Source: JAZRZI01 sp045601325 (GTDB lineage Bacteria > Bacillota_I > Bacilli_A > RFN20 > CAG-826). From it: DNA of 52,221 bases. Below are positions 42,540-51,820 of this stretch, in pieces. How positions within the stretch are numbered: position 1 is the stretch's first letter; the number at the start of each line of letters is the position of its first letter. Position numbers and translations under genes: made by a program. The stretch spans positions 1-52,221 of the forward strand of contig JAZRZI010000053.1 in the NCBI GenBank assembly GCA_045601325.1, in the 5' to 3' direction. Under the pieces are notes generated by a model. The model saw only the letters and a program-made list of their open reading frames with translations. It ran no database searches and was not told the DNA's origin.

Positions 42540-43469
42540 TTAGTAAATCACTAGTGGATATTCTTCTAAAGAAGGAATAGAGAAGTTAACAAATTCTTTG
42601 GTTTCAATCTCGGTTGAATAACCATACTTATAGTCTACTAATTCTGTATCTGTTTTATAGTAGAAACCAACTTCTTCATAAGAAGAAAGTGCGTAGTTTA
42701 TAATACCTTTTCTCATTTCTGTCTTATCAATTTGGGTGTAATCAACCTTATATTCTTCTGCACAAGCATCATCATAGTATCCCTCAACGCCGTAATCACA
42801 CTTAACACTGAGCTGTTCTTTATCATACTGATAATATTTTAAACTTGTGTTTTTGATGGTGCCTTTCCAGTAATCTTCTGAATAATCATCGCTAAAAACG
42901 AAAGAACCATACGCCCACATCATGCTTCTAATATTCAAACTAGCATAATAATAGATGGCCTCTTTTAAAACAAATTCGCGTTCAACTCCACTTTCTGTTA
43001 TTGCTTGTGTAATTTCTTCTTCACTAACAATAAGGTGAGATGATTTATGGTTTTCTTCTGGTGTTATTCCATTTGTTTCTTTTTCTGATGCGATGACACC
43101 CACACCTTCTTTATAATATGCCGTACCTTCAAGAATGTATTTGTATTCGTAATTTTCATCTTGGTTTTCGCTGTTTTCTGAATAATCTTCATCGTTAGCT
43201 ATAACGTGACAGGTTAAGCCTTCAAAGTCGACATCAACACTTATGTTAGATGTGTAACTATTTTTAAATAGCCCTTCCGCCTCTTCAAAATCAAAATTCA
43301 ACACATCTATTCTTCTTTTTCCAACCGCAGACATTTCAAAAAGTTCTTCTTCGCTAACGCTATGAAGGACTTCAAGGGCTTTTTCTTCACTAATTTCTTG
43401 CCAATTAACTTTACCGCCACAAGCCAGCAAAAGCGATGTTATTCCTAATAGTAGTATTTTCTTTTTCAT
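42540..43469 (-). CDS. Lipoprotein, paralogue A of the VNWQEIS family
   Basis: 309 residues, lipobox LLAC (Cys 17), followed by GGKVNWQEISEEKALE. It shares with the two lipoproteins at 44942 and 45970 the layout anchor, WQEIS/WNETT motif, YEY/YDY beta stretch, GVGV(I/V) segment, and FVLKEA..Y...G.(F/Y)Y.T near the end, finishing PSLEEYPLV. The body is acidic and beta-rich. Function unknown; no membrane helix beyond the anchor. Confidence 0.75.
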   Translation of the reverse strand: MKKKILLLGITSLLLACGGKVNWQEISEEKALEVLHSVSEEELFEMSAVGKRRIDVLNFDFEEAEGLFKNSYTSNISVDVDFEGLTCHVIANDEDYSENSENQDENYEYKYILEGTAYYKEGVGVIASEKETNGITPEENHKSSHLIVSEEEITQAITESGVEREFVLKEAIYYYASLNIRSMMWAYGSFVFSDDYSEDYWKGTIKNTSLKYYQYDKEQLSVKCDYGVEGYYDDACAEEYKVDYTQIDKTEMRKGIINYALSSYEEVGFYYKTDTELVDYKYGYSTEIETKEFVNFSIPSLEEYPLVIY

Positions 43470-43647
43470 AAATTATTACCTCTTCTTTACTAGATATTAT
43501 CAAATAATATTGTATCAAATACCAATCAAAAACAAATGGATTTAATTATATTAACCCAGCAAAACCAACATAGGATTGTACTTTTGCCGAAAATATAATT
43601 AAAAGGCTATTTTCTAACGAAATTGCAAAATGGAAGAACAATTGATG

Positions 43648-43701
43648 GTGAACTACTCGGAAATTGAATAACCGAGGATTCCCACCTGTTTCCTAAAAAA
43701 G
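43648..43701 (+). repeat. 54-bp hairpin repeat, copy 2 (IS200/IS605 right-end-like)
   Basis: Same element as 39888-39941, two differences in 54. The remaining gap 43470-43741 shows no gene. The sequences flanking the two copies are unrelated, so only this block moved. Confidence 0.55.
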
Positions 43702-43741
43702 CGCCTAATAATAGTAATTTTGCCTACAAACACTACTTCGG

Positions 43742-44860
43742 TTATACCACTATGAAACCAAGATCACTTGAAGCATCTAAATATGGATCAAAGACCTTGC
43801 TAATTGGTCTATACGCATCTGGAATCGCTGTGACTTTGTGATTAACAACTTCGTAAGTAAATGTTGTTTCTGAATAGATGCTTTCTTGTCCATCAGTAAC
43901 GTCGCTATTAACGATTTTAGTGACAACACCATTTTCGTCTGATGTATAGACCTTTTTGGCATATAAGTCTGTATATTCGTTAGCTTCTTCATTAAAGAAA
44001 TAGGTATCTTCTTCAGAAAGCACGCCGTTGCTATAGGAGAAAGCTGTTTTAGAGTGTTCTTCTCCATCGTATTTTTCTTCAATACTAATAGGTGTTCCAT
44101 TAGCGTCATATTTATGGAATTGTTCATAAATAGTTCCGCCCAAATTTGTTTTTGCATAGACGAGTGAACCTGATGTTTTGTCTGTGTGTTGTTCGACAAA
44201 TAAAATATATTCATCTTCAGCAGTTTCTTTTATGAACATACTCTTTTTAACTAGACCGTTTTCTTCTTTTGTGACGAGTTTTTGGAACATTGTTTGTGTG
44301 CCTACATCAAGGTATGTTTCGGTTTTTTGTTCTTCAAAATCCACACCATAGGTATAGGAATGTAGTGTGCTTAATGTTTTGCTACCAGAACTAGAATCAT
44401 GTGTATAAATTGAGATTGTATTTAATACGCGGTTCATCCAATAGTACTCCATTGATGAAACAAGCTGTCCGCCTTGGTTTTTGAAATTGTCATATAGACT
44501 AGCGGTTAAGATGTGATCGCCTTCATATGTCATAATATTGTGAGTTGTGCAAATAAATTCACCACCGTCAAAGTAACCAAAGTAGTTTTCAATTTCTTGA
44601 TCGTTTTTGTTGTATTTAAAGCCATATCCGTCATTCAATTCGTTTTCATAATAGGATTTAACGTCGAGTTGTCTATAGTCATCAGAGTATGAGTACTCGG
44701 ATTTTTCTATATCGGTATCTTCTAACTTTCCACTATCGTCATAAAAATAATGTGTTGTGCTTTCTGAAAGCAAGACAAAGTCTTCTTCACCCTTTCCTTT
44801 GTGATTGTTACACGCAGCTAGAGCGAGTACTGCTCCTAATAAAAGTAATTTCTTATTCAT
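43742..44860 (-). CDS. Repeat-rich surface lipoprotein
   Basis: 372 residues, lipobox LAAC (Cys 17). The rest is a series of short beta hairpins with Y.YD..G motifs (YFYDDSGKLED, FHKYDANGTP, FSYSNGVLSEED), a pattern like YD/RHS-type or toxin-delivery shells but shorter. It is unlike its paralogous lipoprotein neighbours. The start is supported by AAGGAGAAAACTT. Function unknown. Confidence 0.72.
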   Translation of the reverse strand: MNKKLLLLGAVLALAACNNHKGKGEEDFVLLSESTTHYFYDDSGKLEDTDIEKSEYSYSDDYRQLDVKSYYENELNDGYGFKYNKNDQEIENYFGYFDGGEFICTTHNIMTYEGDHILTASLYDNFKNQGGQLVSSMEYYWMNRVLNTISIYTHDSSSGSKTLSTLHSYTYGVDFEEQKTETYLDVGTQTMFQKLVTKEENGLVKKSMFIKETAEDEYILFVEQHTDKTSGSLVYAKTNLGGTIYEQFHKYDANGTPISIEEKYDGEEHSKTAFSYSNGVLSEEDTYFFNEEANEYTDLYAKKVYTSDENGVVTKIVNSDVTDGQESIYSETTFTYEVVNHKVTAIPDAYRPISKVFDPYLDASSDLGFIVV

Positions 44861-44910
44861 AAGTTTTCTCCTTCTTGAGATTTTAATATTATATATTATT
44901 TGTACTCGTT

Positions 44911-44936
44911 AAAAAAGAGCACGTTACTACGTGCCC
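44911..44936 (-). terminator. Terminator of the lipoprotein gene at 44942
   Basis: Minus-strand GCACGT/ACGTGC stem with an AGTA loop, followed by TCTTTTTT. Confidence 0.75.
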
Positions 44937-44941
44937 AATAT

Positions 44942-45862
44942 TTAGAATTCTTCAACCAATTCGTAATCACTTAATGATGGGAGCTTTGGTTGTTTATATT
45001 TAGTTGTTTTAACTTCGCCGAATGATTGGTATTCGTATTTTTGTGGTGTGTTTGGTGTTTTATAGAATAGACCATTTTCTTGATAGTCATACACCGCCTC
45101 TTTTAAGACAAAGTTATTGAATTCTGTAAAGATGTGACCGGTTATATCGCACACATATGCGTCCCCTTCAGAAATATCATCCTCGTCCTTACTATTTATA
45201 AACATTTCGCCTTTTAAATAACCTTCTTTATCGCCTTGGTGGAATTTGTGTGATAATTCACAATCGCTACCCCAGTAATCAGGTTCAAATAAGTTGTCTG
45301 ATTCGAACGCTGGTATAAAACCTGCAAACCAGAAATTATCTGACACAAGCCAAGTGGCATTATCTATTAAAAATTCAATAATTCCTTTGTGAATATTATC
45401 TTCGGTATCACCAGAAGAAGTAATATCTTCTTCAGGAACCGCTATTACATATTCCTTTTTGCCTTCTGATTCTTTTAAACCAACAACGCCAACACCTTCA
45501 GCGTGAGCTAAATAATATTCGGTTTCTTCGTTTTCGGTATCTGGTTCAGGTGATACTTCTGAATTAAAGTCATAATAGTCATAGGTGTTTTTGACACGAA
45601 TAATTTCTGATTCACCATCATAATCTATTTGATAAACATCGGAATAACGATAGTCATATGTTCCTTCATAATGGCTTCTATATTTTATTGAAACACTGTA
45701 AGACTTTTTAAGATTTAAAAGTGCATTAAAGTTGCTGTTTTCAAGCGCTAAAGCAGCTTCTAAAAATTCCTCCCTGCTAATTTCTTGCCAATTGATTTTT
45801 GGTCCACCACAAGCAGTTAATAACCCCACTAATGGTAATAACATAAGTTTTTTCTTTTGCAT
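44942..45862 (-). CDS. Lipoprotein, paralogue B of the VNWQEIS family
   Basis: 306 residues, lipobox LTAC (Cys 18) then GGPKINWQEIS. It is closest to the neighbour at 45970, with which it shares DEDDISEGDAYV and TTKYKQPKLPS nearly unchanged, indicating a tandem duplication. The middle is beta-rich and acidic. It has its own promoter (45895-45924) and terminator. Function unknown. Confidence 0.77.
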   Translation of the reverse strand: MQKKKLMLLPLVGLLTACGGPKINWQEISREEFLEAALALENSNFNALLNLKKSYSVSIKYRSHYEGTYDYRYSDVYQIDYDGESEIIRVKNTYDYYDFNSEVSPEPDTENEETEYYLAHAEGVGVVGLKESEGKKEYVIAVPEEDITSSGDTEDNIHKGIIEFLIDNATWLVSDNFWFAGFIPAFESDNLFEPDYWGSDCELSHKFHQGDKEGYLKGEMFINSKDEDDISEGDAYVCDITGHIFTEFNNFVLKEAVYDYQENGLFYKTPNTPQKYEYQSFGEVKTTKYKQPKLPSLSDYELVEEF

Positions 45863-45894
45863 AAATAATGTCTCCTTAAATTAATTGTGTTTAT

Positions 45895-45924
45895 ATTATA
45901 CACAAAATATCATGGTTGAATCAA
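45895..45924 (-). promoter_or_regulatory. Promoter of lipoprotein B
   Basis: TTGATT (45924-45919), 18 bp, TATAAT (45900-45895) on the minus strand, just after the terminator of the preceding gene. Confidence 0.45.
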
Positions 45925-45950
45925 AAAAGACCCCCTATTTTTAAGGGGTC
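45923..45950 (-). terminator. Terminator of the Big_2/lipoprotein C operon
   Basis: Minus-strand GACCCC/GGGGTC stem followed by TTTTTTG, 20 bp beyond the lipoprotein C stop. Confidence 0.8.
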
Positions 45951-45969
45951 ATTATTGAGCCTTTAGAAA

Positions 45970-46890
45970 TTAGTCATCGTCTTCTAGTGTATAACCACTT
46001 ATTGATGGAAGTTTAGGTTGTTTATACTTTGTTGTTTTACATTCATAGAATTCTAGATAATCATACTTTTGTGATTTTTCTGGAGTTTCATAATATAAAC
46101 CGTTTTCTTTATATTCCCAAAGCGCTTCTTGTAATACGCTATTTTCAAATGCTGTAATGGTGTGAGCAGAAATGTCTGTGACATATGCATCGCCTTCAGA
46201 AATATCATCTTCATCTTTACCAAATGCGGTAAATTCGCCCTTGCATGTGCCTTCTTTTTGGCCCAAGAAAAATTTAAGTGATGTTTCAGCGCCTGTGCAC
46301 CAGTATTCAGGGGCGGTGTGTTCTTCGTTTAAAAGATCTTCAACCGCACCCATAAAGAAGAAGTCACTTTCAAGAAAAGAAGCAAGGTTTGTTAAATTGT
46401 AGAAGGTGAGATATTCGTGTATTTCTTCTTCTGTTTCTCCAAGTTCAGCAAAGTCTTCTTCGTTAATGGCGATAGAATAAGTTTTTTTGCCATCTAAATT
46501 TCTAAATGCAACAACGCCAACATCTTTTACGTGTCCTAAATAACAATCCGCAGTAACGTTGTCTACTTCTGGTTCTTCGGATTCTTCTAAATCCAAATAG
46601 TATTCTTCCATCTTAGCGTCGATATGAAGAGTTCCAGAAGCTCCATCAAAATCAACATTATAAGTAGTTGTGATGTGGTTGTCGTATGAACCTTCATAGA
46701 TGTTTTTGTATTTTTCTACATATGTGAAAGATTTCTTTAAATTTAGATATGGTTCAAGAAATATGTCGTCTATAGTGTCAACTTCTTCTGCAAATTTTTC
46801 TTTTGTGGTTTCGTTCCAAACAATTTTTGAACCACCACAGGCTGTTAGCATAGCCACTAATGGTAATAACATTAACTTTTTGTTTTGCAT
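45970..46890 (-). CDS. Lipoprotein, paralogue C of the VNWQEIS family
   Basis: 306 residues, lipobox LTAC (Cys 18) then GGSKIVWNETT. It is the sister of lipoprotein B. It follows the Big_2 surface protein gene by 24 bases with AAGGAG before its start and no terminator between, so the two are probably co-transcribed. That suggests the lipoprotein works with the anchored Big_2 protein at the surface. Confidence 0.77.
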   Translation of the reverse strand: MQNKKLMLLPLVAMLTACGGSKIVWNETTKEKFAEEVDTIDDIFLEPYLNLKKSFTYVEKYKNIYEGSYDNHITTTYNVDFDGASGTLHIDAKMEEYYLDLEESEEPEVDNVTADCYLGHVKDVGVVAFRNLDGKKTYSIAINEEDFAELGETEEEIHEYLTFYNLTNLASFLESDFFFMGAVEDLLNEEHTAPEYWCTGAETSLKFFLGQKEGTCKGEFTAFGKDEDDISEGDAYVTDISAHTITAFENSVLQEALWEYKENGLYYETPEKSQKYDYLEFYECKTTKYKQPKLPSISGYTLEDDD

Positions 46891-46914
46891 TTTTAATATC
46901 TCCTTAATTAACTA

Positions 46915-49131
46915 TTATTTAGTTGCTTTCTTTTTCTTAAGAAGCAATAAACCAACTGCTGCAATACCAACAATAATAGAAACGATTATTACTGCTGACA
47001 TTGAGTTAGTGCTTGTGCCTAATAATAAGATTCTTCCAGAACCTGATGCTTGTGAATATGGAGCAACATCATTATTAGCGGATGCCCAGGCTTCGTATCT
47101 TGCTTGTGCTGCATCAAAAGCACTATTGGATTTGAATTCTTCAATTGCGTCTGCGCCTAATGCTAATAAAGCAGCTTTAGCAGCAGCGTATGTGCCTGCT
47201 GATTTACATAAACCAGTACCACTACCTTCATATGCATCATCAGACATGTGCATGTAGTTATTTACGAATTCTTGAACAGCTGCGCTGCAATCAATGTGAG
47301 CTTTATATAATTGAACAGCTGTTTGTCCTGATGTATAGAATCTGAATCTGTTTTGGTTTGAAGCTCCGTTATATCTAAGTATGTAATCACCACAAGCGAT
47401 TGTAGCAGCGCCATCTTCAACACTGATTGAACAAACGATTGGTGAATCAGATTGGTTTAATGAGTTAGATGAGCCTGTGTGTCCAATATAAACACCACTA
47501 GCAGCTTTAATAGAATAACCACCATTAACTTTAGCGATAGTTACAACATTGTGAGTAAATGTGCCGGTAATAGAATTGTTGCTGATAGTAACAGGAACAT
47601 TGTTACTAGCCACTTCAACTGTGCTTAATGAACCATCAAACGCGACGTTCTTTGATTCACAAACGATTAAATATGTTCCACTGAAGTCATATAAGTTAGA
47701 TGTAACTTTGTTAAACGTTAATTCTTTAGCAGCAGTAACTGTAACTGAACATGTTGCTGTTAGTGTGCCTACTGTTGCTGTAACAGTTGCGGAACCAGCT
47801 GCTAAACCTTTAACATCGACACCTTTGTTGTCGCCATTTTTAAGTTCAACTTTATCTGTTCCGGCTGTAACTGACCAAACAACATCAGAACCTGTAGATG
47901 TTGCATCAATATGACTAACTTCACCAGTTTCAATTGTTAATGATGTTGGATCTAAACTAATAGAATCTGGTAATGGGATGAATTCTTCTAATAATAAGTC
48001 TACTGTTCTATTTGTGTCATTTGCATATGATCTAAAGTCATTACCATCAGCATAGTATGTAATTTGACGGCTATTGTTTTTGCCCCAAATACCTAATCCA
48101 TTAGCAGTACCTTTAGTACCTGCTTTAATTTCCCAGGAATCTTTTGTGCTACCAAAACGTAAACCATTGTTTGAATTGGTTTCATATAAGTATTTGCCAC
48201 CAGAAGTAATTTCATATGTATCTGGACCCACTAAAGTGAATTTGAATGGAGTTGCACTATCTTTTGAAGTTGTTGCAACCGGTTGAGATGATGAGCTTGC
48301 ATTAGATGCATCAACATAATATTTGTTAGATTCAATAGGAGCATAGATGTAATATTGTTTGCCATCTAATCCACGTGAGTCTGTAGGTGCTGTAACTGTG
48401 ATTGCTGAAGTAGCTGTAAAGCCACCATCAACTGTTGTTGCGGTAATGGTTGCATTACCTGCAGAAACACCTGTTACAAGACCAGAATTACTAACTGTAG
48501 CAACTGCTTCGTTATTAGATGACCATTCAACTGTTTTGTTAGATGCGTTACTTGGAGTAACTGTCGCTGTTAATTGAGTTGTTGCGCCTTTAGCAACACT
48601 AGCGGTTGAAGGTGATACTGATACACCAGTAGCATCCACTACTTCAGTAGAAGCATTATAGTTAACTGTTAATGTATTAAGTTGTAATTGAGCTGAGTTA
48701 TTTAATGAAAAGACAATCTTGTTTGCTGAGCCTGTCCAAGTACCTTCACCAGGTGAGCTTGGATGTTTGTATGTTCCAACATCAGCAGTAACATCTGTAA
48801 TAAATGTCTTAGATCCTTGCTTTTCCCAATTAAACACGATTTTAGTGATAGAATTTGACGAAGAAACTGTCACTGTGTTTTTGGTGTAAAGTCTTAATCC
48901 GTTAGCGCCCCAATATGGAGCTGTGCCACCACCATCAGCAAAGCTAACTTTGACGTTATCAACGGTAATATCGTCAGCACTACTTAATGTAAATTCTGCC
49001 AATCCATCGTTAAGAACATCCGCGGCATTAGCAACTCTACTAGTGTTATTATTACCAAATCTAACAGCAGCACCCACGGATGCTGTTAATCCGACAATAC
49101 CCACTAGCAATCTTTTGAGCAATTTTGTCAT
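46915..49131 (-). CDS. Big_2 surface protein with shared C-terminal anchor module (1)
   Basis: 738 residues. Signal peptide (MTKLLKRLLVGIVGLTAS), a beta-rich N-terminal domain, a Big_2 domain (SPSTASVAKGATTQL, about 165-245), a variable beta domain, a second Big_2-like domain (LDPTSLTIETGEV), a KYLIV-type domain, then the C-terminal module at about 617-690 (NYMHMSD, GTGLC, AQARYEAWASAN). A membrane helix and KKKKATK end the protein. The start at 49131 follows AAAGGGG; the longer frame from 49170 reads through that site. Confidence 0.85.
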   Translation of the reverse strand: MTKLLKRLLVGIVGLTASVGAAVRFGNNNTSRVANAADVLNDGLAEFTLSSADDITVDNVKVSFADGGGTAPYWGANGLRLYTKNTVTVSSSNSITKIVFNWEKQGSKTFITDVTADVGTYKHPSSPGEGTWTGSANKIVFSLNNSAQLQLNTLTVNYNASTEVVDATGVSVSPSTASVAKGATTQLTATVTPSNASNKTVEWSSNNEAVATVSNSGLVTGVSAGNATITATTVDGGFTATSAITVTAPTDSRGLDGKQYYIYAPIESNKYYVDASNASSSSQPVATTSKDSATPFKFTLVGPDTYEITSGGKYLYETNSNNGLRFGSTKDSWEIKAGTKGTANGLGIWGKNNSRQITYYADGNDFRSYANDTNRTVDLLLEEFIPLPDSISLDPTSLTIETGEVSHIDATSTGSDVVWSVTAGTDKVELKNGDNKGVDVKGLAAGSATVTATVGTLTATCSVTVTAAKELTFNKVTSNLYDFSGTYLIVCESKNVAFDGSLSTVEVASNNVPVTISNNSITGTFTHNVVTIAKVNGGYSIKAASGVYIGHTGSSNSLNQSDSPIVCSISVEDGAATIACGDYILRYNGASNQNRFRFYTSGQTAVQLYKAHIDCSAAVQEFVNNYMHMSDDAYEGSGTGLCKSAGTYAAAKAALLALGADAIEEFKSNSAFDAAQARYEAWASANNDVAPYSQASGSGRILLLGTSTNSMSAVIIVSIIVGIAAVGLLLLKKKKATK

Positions 49132-49241
49132 TGTTATGTGTCCCCTTTCACAAAACATATAAAGAACCAATCAATTGTTTTTTGATTCTAAATACATTAT
49201 TACTTGATACTTTACAATAACACATATAAACACATAAGAAA

Positions 49242-49265
49242 AGACCCCTTATAGAATAAGAGGTC
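49242..49265 (-). terminator. Terminator of the second Big_2 gene
   Basis: Minus-strand AGACCtCTTAT/ATAAGgGGTCT stem followed by TTTCTT. Confidence 0.7.
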
Positions 49266-49289
49266 TAATATTTAAAAATTGAATAACTA

Positions 49290-51626
49290 CTATTTAGTTA
49301 ATTTCTTTTTCTTATTAAGTAATGCATAGCTAATCGCTGTGACCATGAGTCCGACTGACACGATAATCACAAGTGACATAGAGTCATTATTAACATTAAC
49401 TAAAAATGCACGACTTGAACTTGATGCTTGTGAATATGGGGCCGCATCGCCATTAGCGAGTGCCCAAGCTTCATATCTTGCTTGTGCTGCATCAAAATCG
49501 CTATTGGATTTGAATTCTTCAATAATGTCTAATCCATAACCCAATAAACCTTGCTTTGCAGTCTCATATGTACTATCGCTAACGCACAATCCTGTGCCTG
49601 CACCTTCATAATTGGTATCACCAATATATAAATATTGATTTACAAAATCTGCAGCTAATTCGGTACTAGTTTGATTAAGCTTAAATAAATTAATTGCTGT
49701 GCCTGTTGAAGCGCTGTATGGTGCGAATCCGTAGGTTCCATTGCGTCTTAATGTATCATTAACACTTTTGGCGGTGTTAATTTTTGCCTTAATTACAAAT
49801 TCGCCAGTTGTTCCAGAAATTGTCCAATAGATGTTATCGCAAAGAGTATCATAGAAAGCCATTTGCTTGGCCGTTCCTGTACCACCAACAAATTTTCCGG
49901 TTGCAACATTTCTAAAAGTCCAACCATTTTTTGTACTTTGAACATCCCAAATGTTCTCGTTTTTTGACCATTCAATGGCATTGTTGCTTACTGTAACAGC
50001 ATCATATTGGGACCTTTTGCTACTATCTAACGTTGTGTTCATAGCAACGTTGTCAGACACAATCAAATACTTGCCCGCTGTAATTGAAGAGACTTTGTTA
50101 AACTTTTCTGTTGTCACAGCATTAATTGTTACTTCACAAGATGCAGATTTACTACCAACGGTAGCTGTAACAGTTGCTGTGCCAGCAGTTAGACCTTTAA
50201 TGGTAACACCGGTGTTAGATTTATTAGAAAGTTCAACACTTCCTGTTCCAGCGGTTGTTGACCACACTATGTCTTTTCCTGTTTTTGTTGCGGATATGTT
50301 CACACTATTTCCAACATCTACTGTTGCTGTAGAATCAACAGAAACAGAATCTTCAACGGTTGCTAGTTTGTCGAGATAAATACTAACTGGGGCTTGCACA
50401 GAACCATAGCAAGAGAATATTTTGCTTGATGCATTATATTGAAGCAAATTACGTGCTGCATCACCAGTTGCTGTAATGGTGGCCTCGCCATCTAAAATAG
50501 AAATTGACCAAACACCATTATCACCAGCGTTTGCTTTTGTATCAGCTTTAAGGTGGTTGTTGCTTCCTGTGGATCCACCGGCTGCATAAATATATTTTCC
50601 GTTTTTATCAACAAATGAAAAATTAGAGTCTTCATTGACTTCAACGGTATAGACGCCAAGGTTGTCGTTTAGACTAATTGTGGATCCGTCGCCAACAACA
50701 TCAACTTTAGGTATGTTATTTCCAGAAACGTATGTTCCCATAGCATAATAAGAGCCACTATAATTTTTGGCAGTCACGAAAACGGCTTTAGCACCATCAG
50801 CGATTTGGCCAACTTCTTCTGCTAAATAGTATTTAGTTGCAGCCTTAACTGTAATTGCACATGTTGCGGTTTTGCCACCATCAGTAGTGGTTGCTGTAAT
50901 TGTTGCGTTGCCAATACCAACGGCAGTAACAACGCCATCTTCGACCGTCGCAACAGAAGCTTTGTTTGTTGACCACGTTACAGATTTATCGGTGGCGTCG
51001 CTTGGTTCAATTGTTGTTTGCAAAGTGATTTTATCTCCGACTCCCATTTCTTTTGTAGTTGGAGAAACGGTAATGCTGGTAACGGCAACGGGGTCTGTGG
51101 TTCCGCTTGAAGCCGCTTCTAACCAAACGTTGGTTTGGGTGTTTCCGTAACTACCAAATTGAGCACCCGAATTGTTTTTTTGAATAGCATAACTACCGAG
51201 TGCAATGTTTAGCAAACTTTTGTCTGTTTCTGTAATGGTAAATTTTGTTTCGGATGTAACTATTTGCAGTTTTCCGTTGTCTTTACCGTCTTTTAAACAC
51301 AAATAATAGCCAGAAGAACATTTGATCGACCAAGAAGAGTCTTTTCCAGCAAAGGTAAATTTGTTGGCAGATGACTTATCGGTAACTGCGGTTCCCGCTA
51401 TAGAAGAGCTTGTGCTCGAGTCTACAACACTTAAATAAAAATCGTTTCCGCCCGTTGTTGCGCCAATATAATATTCTGATCCGCTTGTGATTCCGGAAAT
51501 TGTTGTTATCTTGTTAGCAGCGGCCTTAACGCTTTCAGCTTTACCACTATTTAATCCAACAGCGACACCTACGGAAGCTGTTAAACCCATGAAAACCGCT
51601 AATAATTTTTTAATTAATTTTGTCAT
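49290..51626 (-). CDS. Big_2 surface protein with shared C-terminal anchor module (2)
   Basis: 778 residues, related to the neighbour at 46915 over its whole length. Signal peptide, N-terminal KYLIV/YYIGATT-type beta domain, Big_2 (SPTTKEMGVGDKITLQT), further beta domains, a second Big_2-like domain, and the C-terminal module (about 655-728: QYLYIGD, GTGLC, AQARYEAWALANGD) before a membrane helix and NKKKKLTK. The nucleotide sequence of the module is strikingly close to that of the neighbour (49430-49530 with 47045-47135), which suggests recent duplication or gene conversion. AGGAGGAG precedes the start. Confidence 0.85.
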   Translation of the reverse strand: MTKLIKKLLAVFMGLTASVGVAVGLNSGKAESVKAAANKITTISGITSGSEYYIGATTGGNDFYLSVVDSSTSSSIAGTAVTDKSSANKFTFAGKDSSWSIKCSSGYYLCLKDGKDNGKLQIVTSETKFTITETDKSLLNIALGSYAIQKNNSGAQFGSYGNTQTNVWLEAASSGTTDPVAVTSITVSPTTKEMGVGDKITLQTTIEPSDATDKSVTWSTNKASVATVEDGVVTAVGIGNATITATTTDGGKTATCAITVKAATKYYLAEEVGQIADGAKAVFVTAKNYSGSYYAMGTYVSGNNIPKVDVVGDGSTISLNDNLGVYTVEVNEDSNFSFVDKNGKYIYAAGGSTGSNNHLKADTKANAGDNGVWSISILDGEATITATGDAARNLLQYNASSKIFSCYGSVQAPVSIYLDKLATVEDSVSVDSTATVDVGNSVNISATKTGKDIVWSTTAGTGSVELSNKSNTGVTIKGLTAGTATVTATVGSKSASCEVTINAVTTEKFNKVSSITAGKYLIVSDNVAMNTTLDSSKRSQYDAVTVSNNAIEWSKNENIWDVQSTKNGWTFRNVATGKFVGGTGTAKQMAFYDTLCDNIYWTISGTTGEFVIKAKINTAKSVNDTLRRNGTYGFAPYSASTGTAINLFKLNQTSTELAADFVNQYLYIGDTNYEGAGTGLCVSDSTYETAKQGLLGYGLDIIEEFKSNSDFDAAQARYEAWALANGDAAPYSQASSSSRAFLVNVNNDSMSLVIIVSVGLMVTAISYALLNKKKKLTK

Positions 51627-51664
51627 AATTTTTTACTCCTCCTTTCTTTAAGATTTTTATTGAG

Positions 51665-51706
51665 GAGCACTATGACATATTTTCGCGATTAATATGTTGG
51701 TGTGCT
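51665..51706 (-). other. Hairpin in the leader of the second Big_2 gene
   Basis: On the minus strand AGCAC...GTGCT enclose ACATATT/AATATGT around a loop containing CGCG. It lies within the roughly 100-base leader, 40 bases before the start codon. A role in mRNA stability or regulation is possible. Confidence 0.35.
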
Positions 51707-51731
51707 TGACAACCCCAATAAATATGCGTGT

Positions 51732-51759
51732 ATTATAACCCATATATAAATATATGCAA
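51732..51759 (-). promoter_or_regulatory. Promoter of the second Big_2 gene
   Basis: TTGCAT (51759-51754), 16 bp, TATAAT (51737-51732) on the minus strand. Confidence 0.45.
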
Positions 51760-51774
51760 GTAAATAAAATAAAA

Positions 51775-51800
51775 ACATCACAGGTTTTAACCTATGATGC
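51775..51800 (-). terminator. Terminator of the Xre gene
   Basis: Minus-strand GCATCAtAGGT/ACCTgTGATGT stem followed by TTTTATTTTATTT. Confidence 0.75.
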
Positions 51801-51820
51801 TATTAGTAGAACTAATCTAG

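Noticed and set aside
43777..44214. A 145-codon open frame on the same strand as the lipoprotein at 43742
   Set aside because: It lies entirely inside that gene in another frame, without a signal peptide, ribosome site or recognisable motif.
46700..47257. A 185-codon plus-strand open frame
   Set aside because: It is antisense to the lipoprotein C and Big_2 genes and reflects their Ser/Thr/Ala-rich codon bias.
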